NCBI GenBank assembly: GCA_963593905.1
Contig: CAVBBL010000004.1
Span: forward strand, 1 to 64,000
Source of the DNA: CAG-791 sp963593905
Lineage (GTDB): Bacteria > Bacillota > Clostridia > Lachnospirales > Lachnospiraceae
Direction: 5' to 3'
DNA: 64,000 nucleotides
Shown: piece after piece, positions 33,528-41,965 of the stretch
Position numbering within the stretch: position 1 is the first letter of the stretch
How the letters are laid out: every line of letters starts with the position of its first letter
Translations under genes and position numbers: made by a program
Notes under the pieces: generated by a model
Seen by the model: the letters and a program-made list of their open reading frames with translations, nothing else
What the model was told of the DNA's origin: nothing
The model's database searches: none

Positions 33528-35684
33528 ATGAAGATCATCAAGAGAAATGGTTCTGAGGCTGAGTTCGATCCGGAAAAGATCGTAGCAGCCGTCTCTAAGG
33601 CCAATAATGCAGGAGTCAGCAGGGAACTGACTGAGGCACAGATTCGGGATATCGCGGAGTATATCGATTATCGCTGCGCAAAGATGAACCGCACGGTTTC
33701 TGTGGAAGAAGTGCAGGATATGGTAGAGGACCAGATCATGGCCAAAGGCGCCTTCGATATAGCCCGGGGATATGTGCGCTATCGCTATCAGCGCTCTCTG
33801 GTCAGAAAGTCCAATACCACAGATGATAAGATCCTGTCTCTTTTAGAGTGCAACAATGAAGAAGTGATGCAGGAGAATTCCAATAAGGATCCCATCGTCA
33901 ACAGTGTGCAGAGAGACTATATGGCAGGTGAGGTGAGCAAGGATATCACCAAGCGGCTTCTGCTGCCCCAGGATATTGTGGAGGCTGACAGAGAAGGACT
34001 GATCCATTTCCACGATTCCGATTACTATGCGCAGCATATGCATAACTGTGACCTGGTCAATCTGGATGACATGCTGCAGAACGGTACCGTGATCAGCGAG
34101 ACCTTTATTGAGAAACCTCACAGCTTCTCTACCGCATGCAATATTGCTACCCAGATTATTGCCCAGGTGGCCAGCAACCAATATGGCGGTCAGAGCATCT
34201 CTCTGACGCATCTGGCACCCTTTGTGCAGGTCTCCAGACAGAAGATTCAGAAGGAAGTGCAGGCAGAGATCAAGGAGTTAGGCTGCGAGGCTGCACAGGA
34301 AGTCATCGACAAGATCGTAGAGGATCGTCTGCACCGGGAGATTGAAAAGGGTGTTCAGACCATCCAATATCAGGTGATCACTCTGATGACCACCAACGGA
34401 CAGGCTCCTTTCCTGACGGTCTTCATGTATCTGAATGAAGCGCGCAACGACCGGGAAAAGAGGGATCTGGCGCTGATCATCGAGGAAATGCTCAAACAGC
34501 GCTGTCAGGGCGTCAAGAATGAGGCGGGTGTATGGATCACCCCTGCGTTCCCCAAGCTGATCTATGTTCTGGAGGATGATAATGTCACAGAAGGATCAGA
34601 GTACTTCTATCTGACAGAGCTGGCAGCCAGATGCACCGCCAAGCGCATGGTGCCGGATTACATCTCTGAGAAGATCATGAAGCAGCTCAAGGAAGGCAAT
34701 TGCTTCCCGGTCATGGGCTGCCGCAGTGCCCTTTCTCCCTGGAAGGATGAGAACGGCAATTATAAATTCTACGGACGCTTTAACCAGGGCGTCGTCACCA
34801 TCAACCTGCCGGACGTGGCACTTTCCTCCGGCGGCGACATGGATAAATTCTGGAAGATCTTTGATGAACGTCTGGATCTTTGCTATCGGGCATTGATGTG
34901 CCGTCACGAACGCCTGCGGGGGACTTTGTCCGATGCAGCGCCGATTCTGTGGCAGTATGGTGCTCTGGCCCGGCTTAAAAAGGGAGAGCCCATTGATAAG
35001 CTCCTTTACGGCGGTTATTCCACCATCTCTCTGGGCTATGCGGGATTGTGTGAATGTGTACAGTATATGACCGGCAAGTCCCATACGGATCCGGAGGCCA
35101 CACCCTTTGCCCTGGCGGTGATGGAGTACATGAATAAAGCCTGCGATACCTGGAAAGAGAAGACCAATATCGGTTTCAGTATCTATGGCTCTCCCATCGA
35201 GAGCACTACCTACAAGTTCGCCAAGTGCCTGCAGCGTCGGTTTGGTATCGTCAAGGGCGTCACGGACAAGGGCTATATCACCAATAGCTATCATGTGAAG
35301 GTGACAGAGGAGATCAATGCCTTTGATAAATTAAAATTTGAATCCCAGTTCCAGGCATTGTCCACCGGCGGTGCCATCAGCTATGTGGAAGTTCCCAATA
35401 TGCAGGACAATATACCGGCGGTATTGGAAGTGATGAAGTTCATTTACGACAATATCATGTATGCGGAGCTCAACACCAAGAGTGATTACTGCCAGAAGTG
35501 CAGCTACGACGGAGAGATCCGGATCATCGAGGAGAGCGGCAAGCTGATCTGGGAGTGCCCTAAGTGCGGTAATCGGGATCAGGCGACCATGAATGTGGCC
35601 CGTCGTACCTGCGGTTATATCGGCACCCAGTTCTGGAACCAGGGCCGCACCCAGGAGATCAAGGAGAGGGTACTGCATCTGTAA
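33528..35684 (+). CDS. nrdD: Anaerobic ribonucleoside-triphosphate reductase
   Basis: The 718-residue protein has an N-terminal ATP cone (IIKRNGSEAEFDPEKIVAAV), the catalytic barrel (IHFHDSDYYAQHMHNCDLVN, ATQIIAQVASNQYGGQS), a C-terminal zinc site made of two CxxC pairs (YCQKCSY and WECPKCGN) and the glycyl radical loop RRTCGYIGTQFW, with Gly696 as the expected radical site. It reduces NTPs to dNTPs under anaerobic conditions and needs NrdG, encoded 230 bases downstream. A terminator lies between the two genes, so their levels may be uncoupled. Confidence 0.97.
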   Translation: MKIIKRNGSEAEFDPEKIVAAVSKANNAGVSRELTEAQIRDIAEYIDYRCAKMNRTVSVEEVQDMVEDQIMAKGAFDIARGYVRYRYQRSLVRKSNTTDDKILSLLECNNEEVMQENSNKDPIVNSVQRDYMAGEVSKDITKRLLLPQDIVEADREGLIHFHDSDYYAQHMHNCDLVNLDDMLQNGTVISETFIEKPHSFSTACNIATQIIAQVASNQYGGQSISLTHLAPFVQVSRQKIQKEVQAEIKELGCEAAQEVIDKIVEDRLHREIEKGVQTIQYQVITLMTTNGQAPFLTVFMYLNEARNDREKRDLALIIEEMLKQRCQGVKNEAGVWITPAFPKLIYVLEDDNVTEGSEYFYLTELAARCTAKRMVPDYISEKIMKQLKEGNCFPVMGCRSALSPWKDENGNYKFYGRFNQGVVTINLPDVALSSGGDMDKFWKIFDERLDLCYRALMCRHERLRGTLSDAAPILWQYGALARLKKGEPIDKLLYGGYSTISLGYAGLCECVQYMTGKSHTDPEATPFALAVMEYMNKACDTWKEKTNIGFSIYGSPIESTTYKFAKCLQRRFGIVKGVTDKGYITNSYHVKVTEEINAFDKLKFESQFQALSTGGAISYVEVPNMQDNIPAVLEVMKFIYDNIMYAELNTKSDYCQKCSYDGEIRIIEESGKLIWECPKCGNRDQATMNVARRTCGYIGTQFWNQGRTQEIKERVLHL

Positions 35685-35722
35685 AAGAGACAGCAATGAT
35701 ATAAAGTACGGAAGTGTGAAAA

Positions 35723-35763
35723 ACCCCGCAGGAATCCTAAGGGAGGAATGCGGGGCTTTTGTT
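35723..35763 (+). terminator. Terminator between nrdD and nrdG
   Basis: ACCCCGCA pairs with TGCGGGGC-type sequence, loop about 19 bases, followed by TTTTGTT. Confidence 0.85.
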
Positions 35764-35779
35764 ATAAAATGGGGATAAG

Positions 35780-35916
35780 TGTGAAAAATATGCCCGATGG
35801 CATATTTTTCGCACAGCTATTTGTTTCTGGAAGAAACAAATAGCCTTGATGGCAGACGAGAATCTGAAATTCTCGTCGCCTCTTCGCAGCATAGCTGCTC
35901 AGAAATGAGGATTAGT
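35780..35916 (+). repeat. Hairpin leader cassette, family 1 (type copy, before nrdG)
   Basis: Four consecutive perfect hairpins: TGTGaAAAATATGCC/GGCATATTTTTCGCACA (35780-35814), GCTATTTGTTTC/GAAACAAATAGC (35816-35844), GACGAGAAT/ATTCTCGTC (35855-35877) and GCAGC/GCTGC (35886-35898), then TCAGAAATGAGG as the ribosome site and the nrdG ATG at 35917. The cassette at 61587 has the same four stems with paired base changes. Confidence 0.85.
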
Positions 35917-36453
35917 ATGAACTACGGAGCGATCAAAAAGACAGATATTGCCAATGGTGTGGGAGTGAGGGTCACCCTCTTTGTATCCGGATGCAGAAAT
36001 CACTGTCCCGGCTGCTTTCAGCCGGAAACATGGGACTTTACCTATGGAAAGCACTTTGACGAGGAGACGATGCAGGAGATTCTGAAGGCCATGGAGCCTG
36101 CCTATATCACCGGCTTTACCATGCTGGGGGGAGAGCCCTTTGAGCCGGAAAATCAGCCGGAAGTATGTCGGATTCTTACGCGAATTCGTCAGGCATACCC
36201 GCAAAAGAGTCTGTGGTCTTATACAGGCTATACACTGGATAAGGATCTGGTGCCCGGCGGCGTGAAATATACGGAAGATACTGATAAAATCCTGTCATTG
36301 CTGGATGTAGTGGTGGATGGACGCTTTGAGGAGGATAAAAAGGATGTGGCGCTGCTGTTTCGGGGATCCAGAAATCAGCGGATCATCGATATGCCGCAGA
36401 CGATTAAGGCCGGGAGCATTGTCCTGTGGAATCAGGAAAATGCCCACAGATGA
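35917..36453 (+). CDS. nrdG: Anaerobic ribonucleotide reductase activating protein
   Basis: The 178-residue radical SAM protein has the cluster motif SGCRNHCPGCF (Cys26, Cys30, Cys33), followed by PETWDFTYGKHF and FTMLGGEPFEPEN, as in NrdG. It uses S-adenosylmethionine to form the glycyl radical on NrdD. ATG 35917 is set by TGAGG in the leader cassette; an upstream in-frame extension would run through the hairpins and is not credible. Confidence 0.96.
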   Translation: MNYGAIKKTDIANGVGVRVTLFVSGCRNHCPGCFQPETWDFTYGKHFDEETMQEILKAMEPAYITGFTMLGGEPFEPENQPEVCRILTRIRQAYPQKSLWSYTGYTLDKDLVPGGVKYTEDTDKILSLLDVVVDGRFEEDKKDVALLFRGSRNQRIIDMPQTIKAGSIVLWNQENAHR

Positions 36454-36499
36454 GCCGGGATGCGAAAATAAAAGGCAGCAGTGAGGGCAAAACGAAGAA

Positions 36500-38110
36500 A
36501 TGAATCAGGGCAGTGAGAAAAAAACTTCTTCCCATCAGGCTATCCTCTGGGAAGAACTACAGAAGTTGATGGAGAAGGGACAATACCCCTTCCATATGCC
36601 GGGACATAAGAGAAATCTCTCTCCGGTACCGGATCTGCCGGTTACATGGGATATTACGGAGATAGAGGGCTCGGATGACCTTCACGATGCGCAGGGGATT
36701 TTAAAGGATGCCATGGAGCGCACTGCGGATCTTTGCGGTGCAGACAGGACCTGGTATCTGGTGGGTGGCAGCACCTGCGGGAATCTGGCAGCAGTGCGTG
36801 CGGCAGCACCCCGGGGCAGTGAGGTGATTGTGGCCCGTAACTGCCACAAGTCCGTCTACCATGCCATCGAATTGGGAAATCTGCAGGTGCACTGGATCAC
36901 ACCGCCTATGGACGAGGAGTTTGGAATTTACGGCAGTGTGCCCCCGGAAGAGGTGGAAAGGCTGCTTGACAGATACCCGGACACCAGAGCAGTGATCCTG
37001 ACAAGTCCTACCTATGAAGGGGTATTGTCGGATATCAGCGAGATTGCCGGGTACTGTCATGATCGGCCGCACCCTGCGGTATTGGTGGTAGATGAGGCCC
37101 ATGGTGCCCACCTGGGCTTCCCCTTCAGCAGGAATTTTTTCGGTGAGGGCGCAGTGGCCTGCGGTGCGGATCTGGTGATTCAGAGTACCCACAAGACGCT
37201 GCCCAGCCTTACCCAGACGGCACTTCTCCACGTGGGCAGAGGCAGACTTGATCAGCTCGTTAGGGCGGCGGAGGTGGAGCGTCAGCTGGACGTATTTGAG
37301 ACCAGCTCGCCTTCCTACCTTTTGATGGCTTCCCTGGATGGATGTACCGGCCTTTTGCGGGAGCGGGGGAGCGAACTCTTTGATGCATGGAGCGAGAGGC
37401 TTAAAAGGTTTGATCAGAGTACAAAGGATCTGAAAAAGTGGAAAATTCTCTGTCACGGCACGGACATTGTGGATAACCACCCCCTGTTTTATGCCTTTGA
37501 TCCCAGTAAGATCCTTTTCGCCAGAAAGGACAAGATGGGCTGTGCGGCGCTGATGGAGAGCCTGCTGCAAAGAGATTTTCATATGGAATTGGAAATGCGG
37601 TGCGGAGAAAATCTGCTGGCTATGACCGGCTGCGGAGACAGCCCGGATGCGCTGGAAAAGCTTTCCGAGGCACTGCATGTACTGGAACTGCTGCCGGACA
37701 CCTGGATCAGGATGCAGAAAGAAATGGAAAATCTGCCGGAGAAAGGCGAAGGAGTAGAGGAGAGTGAGGAATTTTTTGAAAAGCTGCTGCGCGTAAAGGA
37801 ACCATACAGGGAGTACCGGAAGCCTGCATTGCCCGGCGTCGGAAAGGTACATTTCACTATCGCAGAGGCTGTAGAGAGGGCGCGGGCAGATAGCTGCAGG
37901 ATGCCGATACAGCAGGCAGTGGGAAAGATCAGCGGTGAGTATCTCTGGGCTTATCCCCCGGGAGTGCCCATAGCAGCTCCCGGAGAGGAGATTACGAAGC
38001 AGCTGGCAGATTATGTGGAAGCCTGCCTGCATACGGGTACCGCATGGAAGCATTCCGGCAGTCATGCCCGCGAGGGGGAAGAGGACTATATTCTGGTATT
38101 GCGCATGTAG
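36500..38110 (+). CDS. Orn/Lys/Arg decarboxylase-family PLP enzyme
   Basis: The 536-residue fold-type I PLP enzyme starts with PFHMPGHKRN, typical of the YaaO/SpeA-like branch. The cofactor lysine is in QSTHKTLPSLTQ (Lys232), with DEAHGAHLGFPF upstream. The C-terminal domain has LPGVGKVHFTIAEAV and YPPGVPIAAPGE, both typical of the family. Products could be agmatine, cadaverine or putrescine; specificity is not clear from sequence. It is compact compared with the ~700-residue acid-inducible enzymes, matching the biosynthetic Gram-positive type. It starts 46 bases after nrdG. Confidence 0.9.
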   Translation: MNQGSEKKTSSHQAILWEELQKLMEKGQYPFHMPGHKRNLSPVPDLPVTWDITEIEGSDDLHDAQGILKDAMERTADLCGADRTWYLVGGSTCGNLAAVRAAAPRGSEVIVARNCHKSVYHAIELGNLQVHWITPPMDEEFGIYGSVPPEEVERLLDRYPDTRAVILTSPTYEGVLSDISEIAGYCHDRPHPAVLVVDEAHGAHLGFPFSRNFFGEGAVACGADLVIQSTHKTLPSLTQTALLHVGRGRLDQLVRAAEVERQLDVFETSSPSYLLMASLDGCTGLLRERGSELFDAWSERLKRFDQSTKDLKKWKILCHGTDIVDNHPLFYAFDPSKILFARKDKMGCAALMESLLQRDFHMELEMRCGENLLAMTGCGDSPDALEKLSEALHVLELLPDTWIRMQKEMENLPEKGEGVEESEEFFEKLLRVKEPYREYRKPALPGVGKVHFTIAEAVERARADSCRMPIQQAVGKISGEYLWAYPPGVPIAAPGEEITKQLADYVEACLHTGTAWKHSGSHAREGEEDYILVLRM

Positions 38111-38118
38111 GTATATTC

Positions 38119-38751
38119 TTACAGCCAGTCCTCGCTGCCGCAAGGCACTTCGTCCTCTTCCATGCCCTCCTGGAGGATGCGGATGCAGCGCTCCATGGAC
38201 TCCTCGAATTCCTCCTCATCGTTATTGCGGAAGATGATCAGGTCGTCCTTGACATTGGACTGGTGGAGATGGGTGGGAACTTCAAAATTGCAGCCTGCAA
38301 TATATTCATCCCAATTTGCCAGCTTCCAGGTGTCTCTGTCAGAATTTCGCTGGATCATTCGCTGATGGACCACCTCCGGAGAGGTTTCCACCCAGACGAC
38401 AGCCAGTGTGGCATTCTTTTCTGCCAGCTTGGCCCGCATGCCGTTAATAAAGTCCATGTCGCGAATCTCCTGGGTGAAGGGAGCGTTGATCAGAACGATG
38501 TCATCGTATTCCAGAGCTTCCAGCGCCAGATCGATGACGCAGTCATATTCATAATCCCGGATATTGTCCTCGAAGAACTGGCTGCTGCGGTCATAGGGCT
38601 GATCGGCCACCTTGAAGATCTGCTTGGAAAGCACGATCAGAGTGTCTTTGTCCAGATAGACCACATGACGAAGGCGCTTTGCCAGTGCCTTTGAGATGAA
38701 AGTCTTGCCGCAAGCCGGCGGGGATGTGACGAGAATCAGCTTTTTAACCAT
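38119..38751 (-). CDS. P-loop kinase/ATPase-like protein
   Basis: The 210-residue protein begins with a Walker A motif (TSPPACGKTFIS), then YLDKDTLIVLS, and a later VVWVETSPEVVHQRMIQRN stretch like the lid of small-molecule or zeta-toxin-like kinases. Length and plan suggest a nucleoside/sugar-kinase-like P-loop protein. AGGAGG precedes the ATG. Convergent with the decarboxylase gene, ending nine bases after it. Substrate unknown. Confidence 0.75.
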   Translation of the reverse strand: MVKKLILVTSPPACGKTFISKALAKRLRHVVYLDKDTLIVLSKQIFKVADQPYDRSSQFFEDNIRDYEYDCVIDLALEALEYDDIVLINAPFTQEIRDMDFINGMRAKLAEKNATLAVVWVETSPEVVHQRMIQRNSDRDTWKLANWDEYIAGCNFEVPTHLHQSNVKDDLIIFRNNDEEEFEESMERCIRILQEGMEEDEVPCGSEDWL

Positions 38752-39081
38752 GGGAAACCTCCTGAACTATATAATCCTGAAATGTCATTGTAATCAAGGA
38801 AATCGGTTTCCGCAATGGAAAAATCGCACAGAAATTTCAGAAAAAAAAGGCGGTTTGTCTACTTGATGCAAAGGAAAAGGGAAGTAAGGCAGGCTTTCAT
38901 TGCGAATAACATGGAAAAATGCTAAAGTAGACGTGCATATTGCCGGAAAATAACAGGCATAAAATGACGCCGTCGGCGTAATATGCCGGGATGCTGCAGC
39001 CAAAGCAGTACCGGAAAGAGCAAAGCCGCAAAATAAAGTCTGCACAGAGTCGATTTTCTCTGCATGTAGCACGATGAGGAA
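38752..39081. other. Divergent intergenic region before the surface-glycan cluster
   Basis: A candidate promoter for the + strand cluster is TTGCGA (38900-38905) and TAAAGT (38923-38928), 17 bases apart. A short GACGCCGTCGGCGT dyad follows near 38966. No gene is seen. Confidence 0.4.
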
Positions 39082-40752
39082 ATGAGTTTGAAAAACGGAA
39101 CACAGGACATGACAGCAATGCGCCGCAGGAGATGTTTTTATATATTGGCAGTGATCACTTTTCTGATGATCCTGCTCTTTAATTTGCTTACGCCTATGCT
39201 CACCGATGATTACAGCTATGCCACCCAGGTGCGCCGGGCTACCTCTGTGTGGGACTTGCTGCGGCAGGAACAGTATCAATATATGACGTGGAACGGACGA
39301 TCGGTGGTGCATTTTCTGCTGCGCTGCTTCTTGAGCCTGCCGACGCCGATTTTTAAGGTGACCAACAGCCTGATGTTTGTATTGCTTTCCTGGCTGATCT
39401 ATGACAATATTCCGGGGCACAAGGCCTATGATTGTTTCGTGTGGATGTTTGTACAGGCGGGACTGTGGTTTTATGCGGTGGATTTCTCCCAGACGATCCT
39501 GTGGGAGACAGGGGCGTGCAATTATCTGTGGGGTACTTGCATCATTCTTCTTTTTATGACGCTGCTGCGGCACCATTATGAAAAGAAAACAGGCATCTAT
39601 CCCATCTGGAACGTACTTTTACAGGCATCCCAGGAGACGGCAGACAGAGAAAAGCACGAGATGCGGGAATCTGCGGTCGCCGGTAAAAACAGCGCATCTT
39701 TTCAGACGACAAAGCCAGAGAGGAAGGAAGTATCCTGGATACCGGCGGCAGGCTTTTTCCTGTTAGGCGTGGCGGCGGGCTGGTGTAATGAAAATACCTC
39801 CGGCGGCGCATTTTTATTTGTGCTGCTCTTATTGATTGCCGTGAAGCTAAAAAAGGGTATCCTGCTCCCGGCCGGATTATCGGCGGCGGCAGGCAATCTT
39901 CTGGGACTGCTGATCATGGTGACGGCGCCGGGTAATACGATCCGGGCTTCCTTTGCGGAGGAAAATCACACCGGACTGGTGGGAATGATTGCCAGAGCAC
40001 AGAAGCTTACCCTGAATATTCAGACGAATTTTCAGGTGCTGCTGTGTGTATGGATCGTGACTATCGTGATCGGTGTGCTGCAAAAGAAAGGACAGGGAAA
40101 GGGATACCGGGTCATTTTGAGAGAAATGGCCGGTCAGATTCTGTTTGCTTTTCTGTTTCTGGCGACCTCTTATGCGCTGGTGATGACGGCAGAGACCCAG
40201 GCGAGAGCTTTCTTTGGCGCCGGTATTTTCCTGCTGATCGCCTGCATACAGGGAATCGTGGATATCTGCAGGACGGAGCGTGAGATAGGCAGTGCCGATG
40301 TCAATGCTATCTGGGTGCGTGGGGCATCCTGGAGCATACTCTTGATTCTGATGCTGCAGTTGGTATTTACCTTTTTAAAGGACGGTACGAATCTTGGCAG
40401 AATTTACAGGGAGTGCGCAGAGCGGCAGTCCCTCGTGGAGGAAGCAGCTGCCCAGGGCAAGCAGGAAGTGACAGTGGCGCAGCTGCGGCCGGAGTTTGAG
40501 ACCCGGTTCAGCGATGCCTACAACAGTGATCTGCAGGAAGATCCCGGCTATTGGACTAATGTGGCCTATGAGGGATATTTTGGTGTGGAGAGCATCAGCG
40601 CAGTGCCCCGGGAAGAATGGGAGGCTCTGCAGAACGAAGAGACTTCGCAGAATGAAGAGAATCTGCAGAACGAAGAGGCTCTGCAAAGTGAAGAGACTGC
40701 AGATACAGAAGAAGTACAAAGCGATGAGCAGAAAAAGGGAGAGCAGGAGTGA
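39082..40752 (+). CDS. DUF6056-like polytopic membrane protein 1
   Basis: The 556-residue protein has about ten to twelve membrane segments. It carries the family-type elements LTPMLTDDYSYATQVR (acidic loop after the first helix), TWNGRSVVHFLLRC and LWETGACNYLWGTC. Such proteins resemble GT-C glycosyltransferases in topology and occur in surface polysaccharide loci; activity is not proven. The C-terminus is an acidic tail of repeated QNEE units (LQNEE, SQNEE, LQNEE, LQSEE) encoded by 18-base repeats near 40626-40704. TGAGGAA precedes the ATG. Its stop overlaps the next gene by four bases. Confidence 0.75.
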   Translation: MSLKNGTQDMTAMRRRRCFYILAVITFLMILLFNLLTPMLTDDYSYATQVRRATSVWDLLRQEQYQYMTWNGRSVVHFLLRCFLSLPTPIFKVTNSLMFVLLSWLIYDNIPGHKAYDCFVWMFVQAGLWFYAVDFSQTILWETGACNYLWGTCIILLFMTLLRHHYEKKTGIYPIWNVLLQASQETADREKHEMRESAVAGKNSASFQTTKPERKEVSWIPAAGFFLLGVAAGWCNENTSGGAFLFVLLLLIAVKLKKGILLPAGLSAAAGNLLGLLIMVTAPGNTIRASFAEENHTGLVGMIARAQKLTLNIQTNFQVLLCVWIVTIVIGVLQKKGQGKGYRVILREMAGQILFAFLFLATSYALVMTAETQARAFFGAGIFLLIACIQGIVDICRTEREIGSADVNAIWVRGASWSILLILMLQLVFTFLKDGTNLGRIYRECAERQSLVEEAAAQGKQEVTVAQLRPEFETRFSDAYNSDLQEDPGYWTNVAYEGYFGVESISAVPREEWEALQNEETSQNEENLQNEEALQSEETADTEEVQSDEQKKGEQE

Positions 40753-41888
40753 GAGAATTTACGCCTGACAAAATCATAATCGGGGCGGGACTCTATGGAC
40801 TGTATGCGGCGAAATTCTGTGCAGACAGAGGGCAGAAGGTGGCAGTGCTGGAGTGGGAGGAAGCAGCCTTCAGACGGGCGACCTACATCAACCAGGCACG
40901 AGTGCACATGGGATACCATTATCCTCGCAGTCTGACCACCGCTATGAAATCTGCAGGATATTTCCGACGTTTCTGCGAGGATTTTGATTTCTGCATAGAG
41001 AAATCTTTTCAGCAGATTTATGCCACCAGCCGTAATTTTTCCTGGACAGATGCGGGACAGTTTGTGTCCTTTTGCCGGGCAGCGGGAATTCGGTGCGAGG
41101 AAATGGCGGCACCGGCGTTCTTCCAAAAGGGGATGTGCGACGGTGCCTTTCTGACCCAGGAGTATACCTATGATGCAGGTATGCTGCGGGATTATTTCCT
41201 GGAGAAACTGGCAGAGAAAAAGGAAGTGCAGATTTTTTACGGGGCCAGGATCAGAGAGATCATTTGCGGTGCGGACAGCTTTACAGTGATATTGGAGGAC
41301 GGAAAGAGCTTTCGGGCGCCGTTTCTGTTAAATGCCACCTACGCCGGCGCGAATCAGATTCTGCAGAAGGTGCAGGGGCTTACCGAAGAGGAAAAGCGCC
41401 TGTTTGACATTAAGTATGAGCTCTGTGAGATCATTCTGACAAAACCGGGGGACTATCTTAAAAATATAGGATTGACGGTGATGGACGGTCCTTTCTTTTC
41501 CATCATGCCTTTTGGCAAGACGGGATTCCATTCTCTGACAGCGGTTGCTTTTACGCCCCATATGACCAGTTATGAGGCTTTGCCGACTTTTTCCTGTCAG
41601 GAGGGGACGGACTGCTCTCCCCGGCAGCTGGAGAATTGCAGCAGCTGCCTTCACAGGCCTGAGAGCGCCTGGCCTTATATGGCGCATCTGGCCGGAAAGT
41701 ATATGAAGCCGGAATATACCTTCGCGTATGAGAAATCTCTTTTTTCCATGAAGCCGATTCTGAAGGCTTCGGAGGTGGACGATTCCAGACCTACGGCGAT
41801 CCGCATCAATCACGATCGCCCCAGAATGGTCAGTGTACTGTCGGGCAAGATCAATACAGTGTATGATCTGGATGAATATTTGGTTTAA
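40749..41888 (+). CDS. FAD-dependent oxidoreductase (DAO-like)
   Basis: The 379-residue protein starts with an FAD-binding Rossmann motif (IIIGAGLYGLYAAKF ... VAVLEWE) and continues with INQARVHMGYHYPRS, similar to DAO/glycine-oxidase-like proteins found in polysaccharide loci. The GTG start overlaps the DUF6056 stop, implying tight coupling. It may oxidise a sugar or amino-sugar precursor, but substrate is not deducible. Confidence 0.78.
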   Translation: MREFTPDKIIIGAGLYGLYAAKFCADRGQKVAVLEWEEAAFRRATYINQARVHMGYHYPRSLTTAMKSAGYFRRFCEDFDFCIEKSFQQIYATSRNFSWTDAGQFVSFCRAAGIRCEEMAAPAFFQKGMCDGAFLTQEYTYDAGMLRDYFLEKLAEKKEVQIFYGARIREIICGADSFTVILEDGKSFRAPFLLNATYAGANQILQKVQGLTEEEKRLFDIKYELCEIILTKPGDYLKNIGLTVMDGPFFSIMPFGKTGFHSLTAVAFTPHMTSYEALPTFSCQEGTDCSPRQLENCSSCLHRPESAWPYMAHLAGKYMKPEYTFAYEKSLFSMKPILKASEVDDSRPTAIRINHDRPRMVSVLSGKINTVYDLDEYLV

Positions 41889-41890
41889 AA

Positions 41891-41965
41891 AATCGCATCG
41901 GAGAATTCGCCTTCGCGAAATTCTCCTCACGATGTCACAGCAAGCTGTGACATAAAGAGGTAAAA
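41891..41965 (+). repeat. Hairpin leader cassette, family 2 (before GT2 gene at 41966)
   Basis: GGAGAATTCGC/GCGAAATTCTCC (41900-41926) is followed by ATGTCACAG/CTGTGACAT (41932-41953) and AAAGAGG as ribosome site. Compared with the array at 48091 and the copy at 56660, the second stem has different bases on both arms, keeping the pairing. Confidence 0.82.

Noticed and set aside
36701..38143. Long open frame of 480 residues on the minus strand
   Set aside because: It is wholly antisense to the well-supported PLP decarboxylase-family gene and has no family features or ribosome site.
38044..38694. 216-residue frame on the + strand
   Set aside because: It is antisense to the P-loop protein gene, which has a Walker A motif and an AGGAGG ribosome site.
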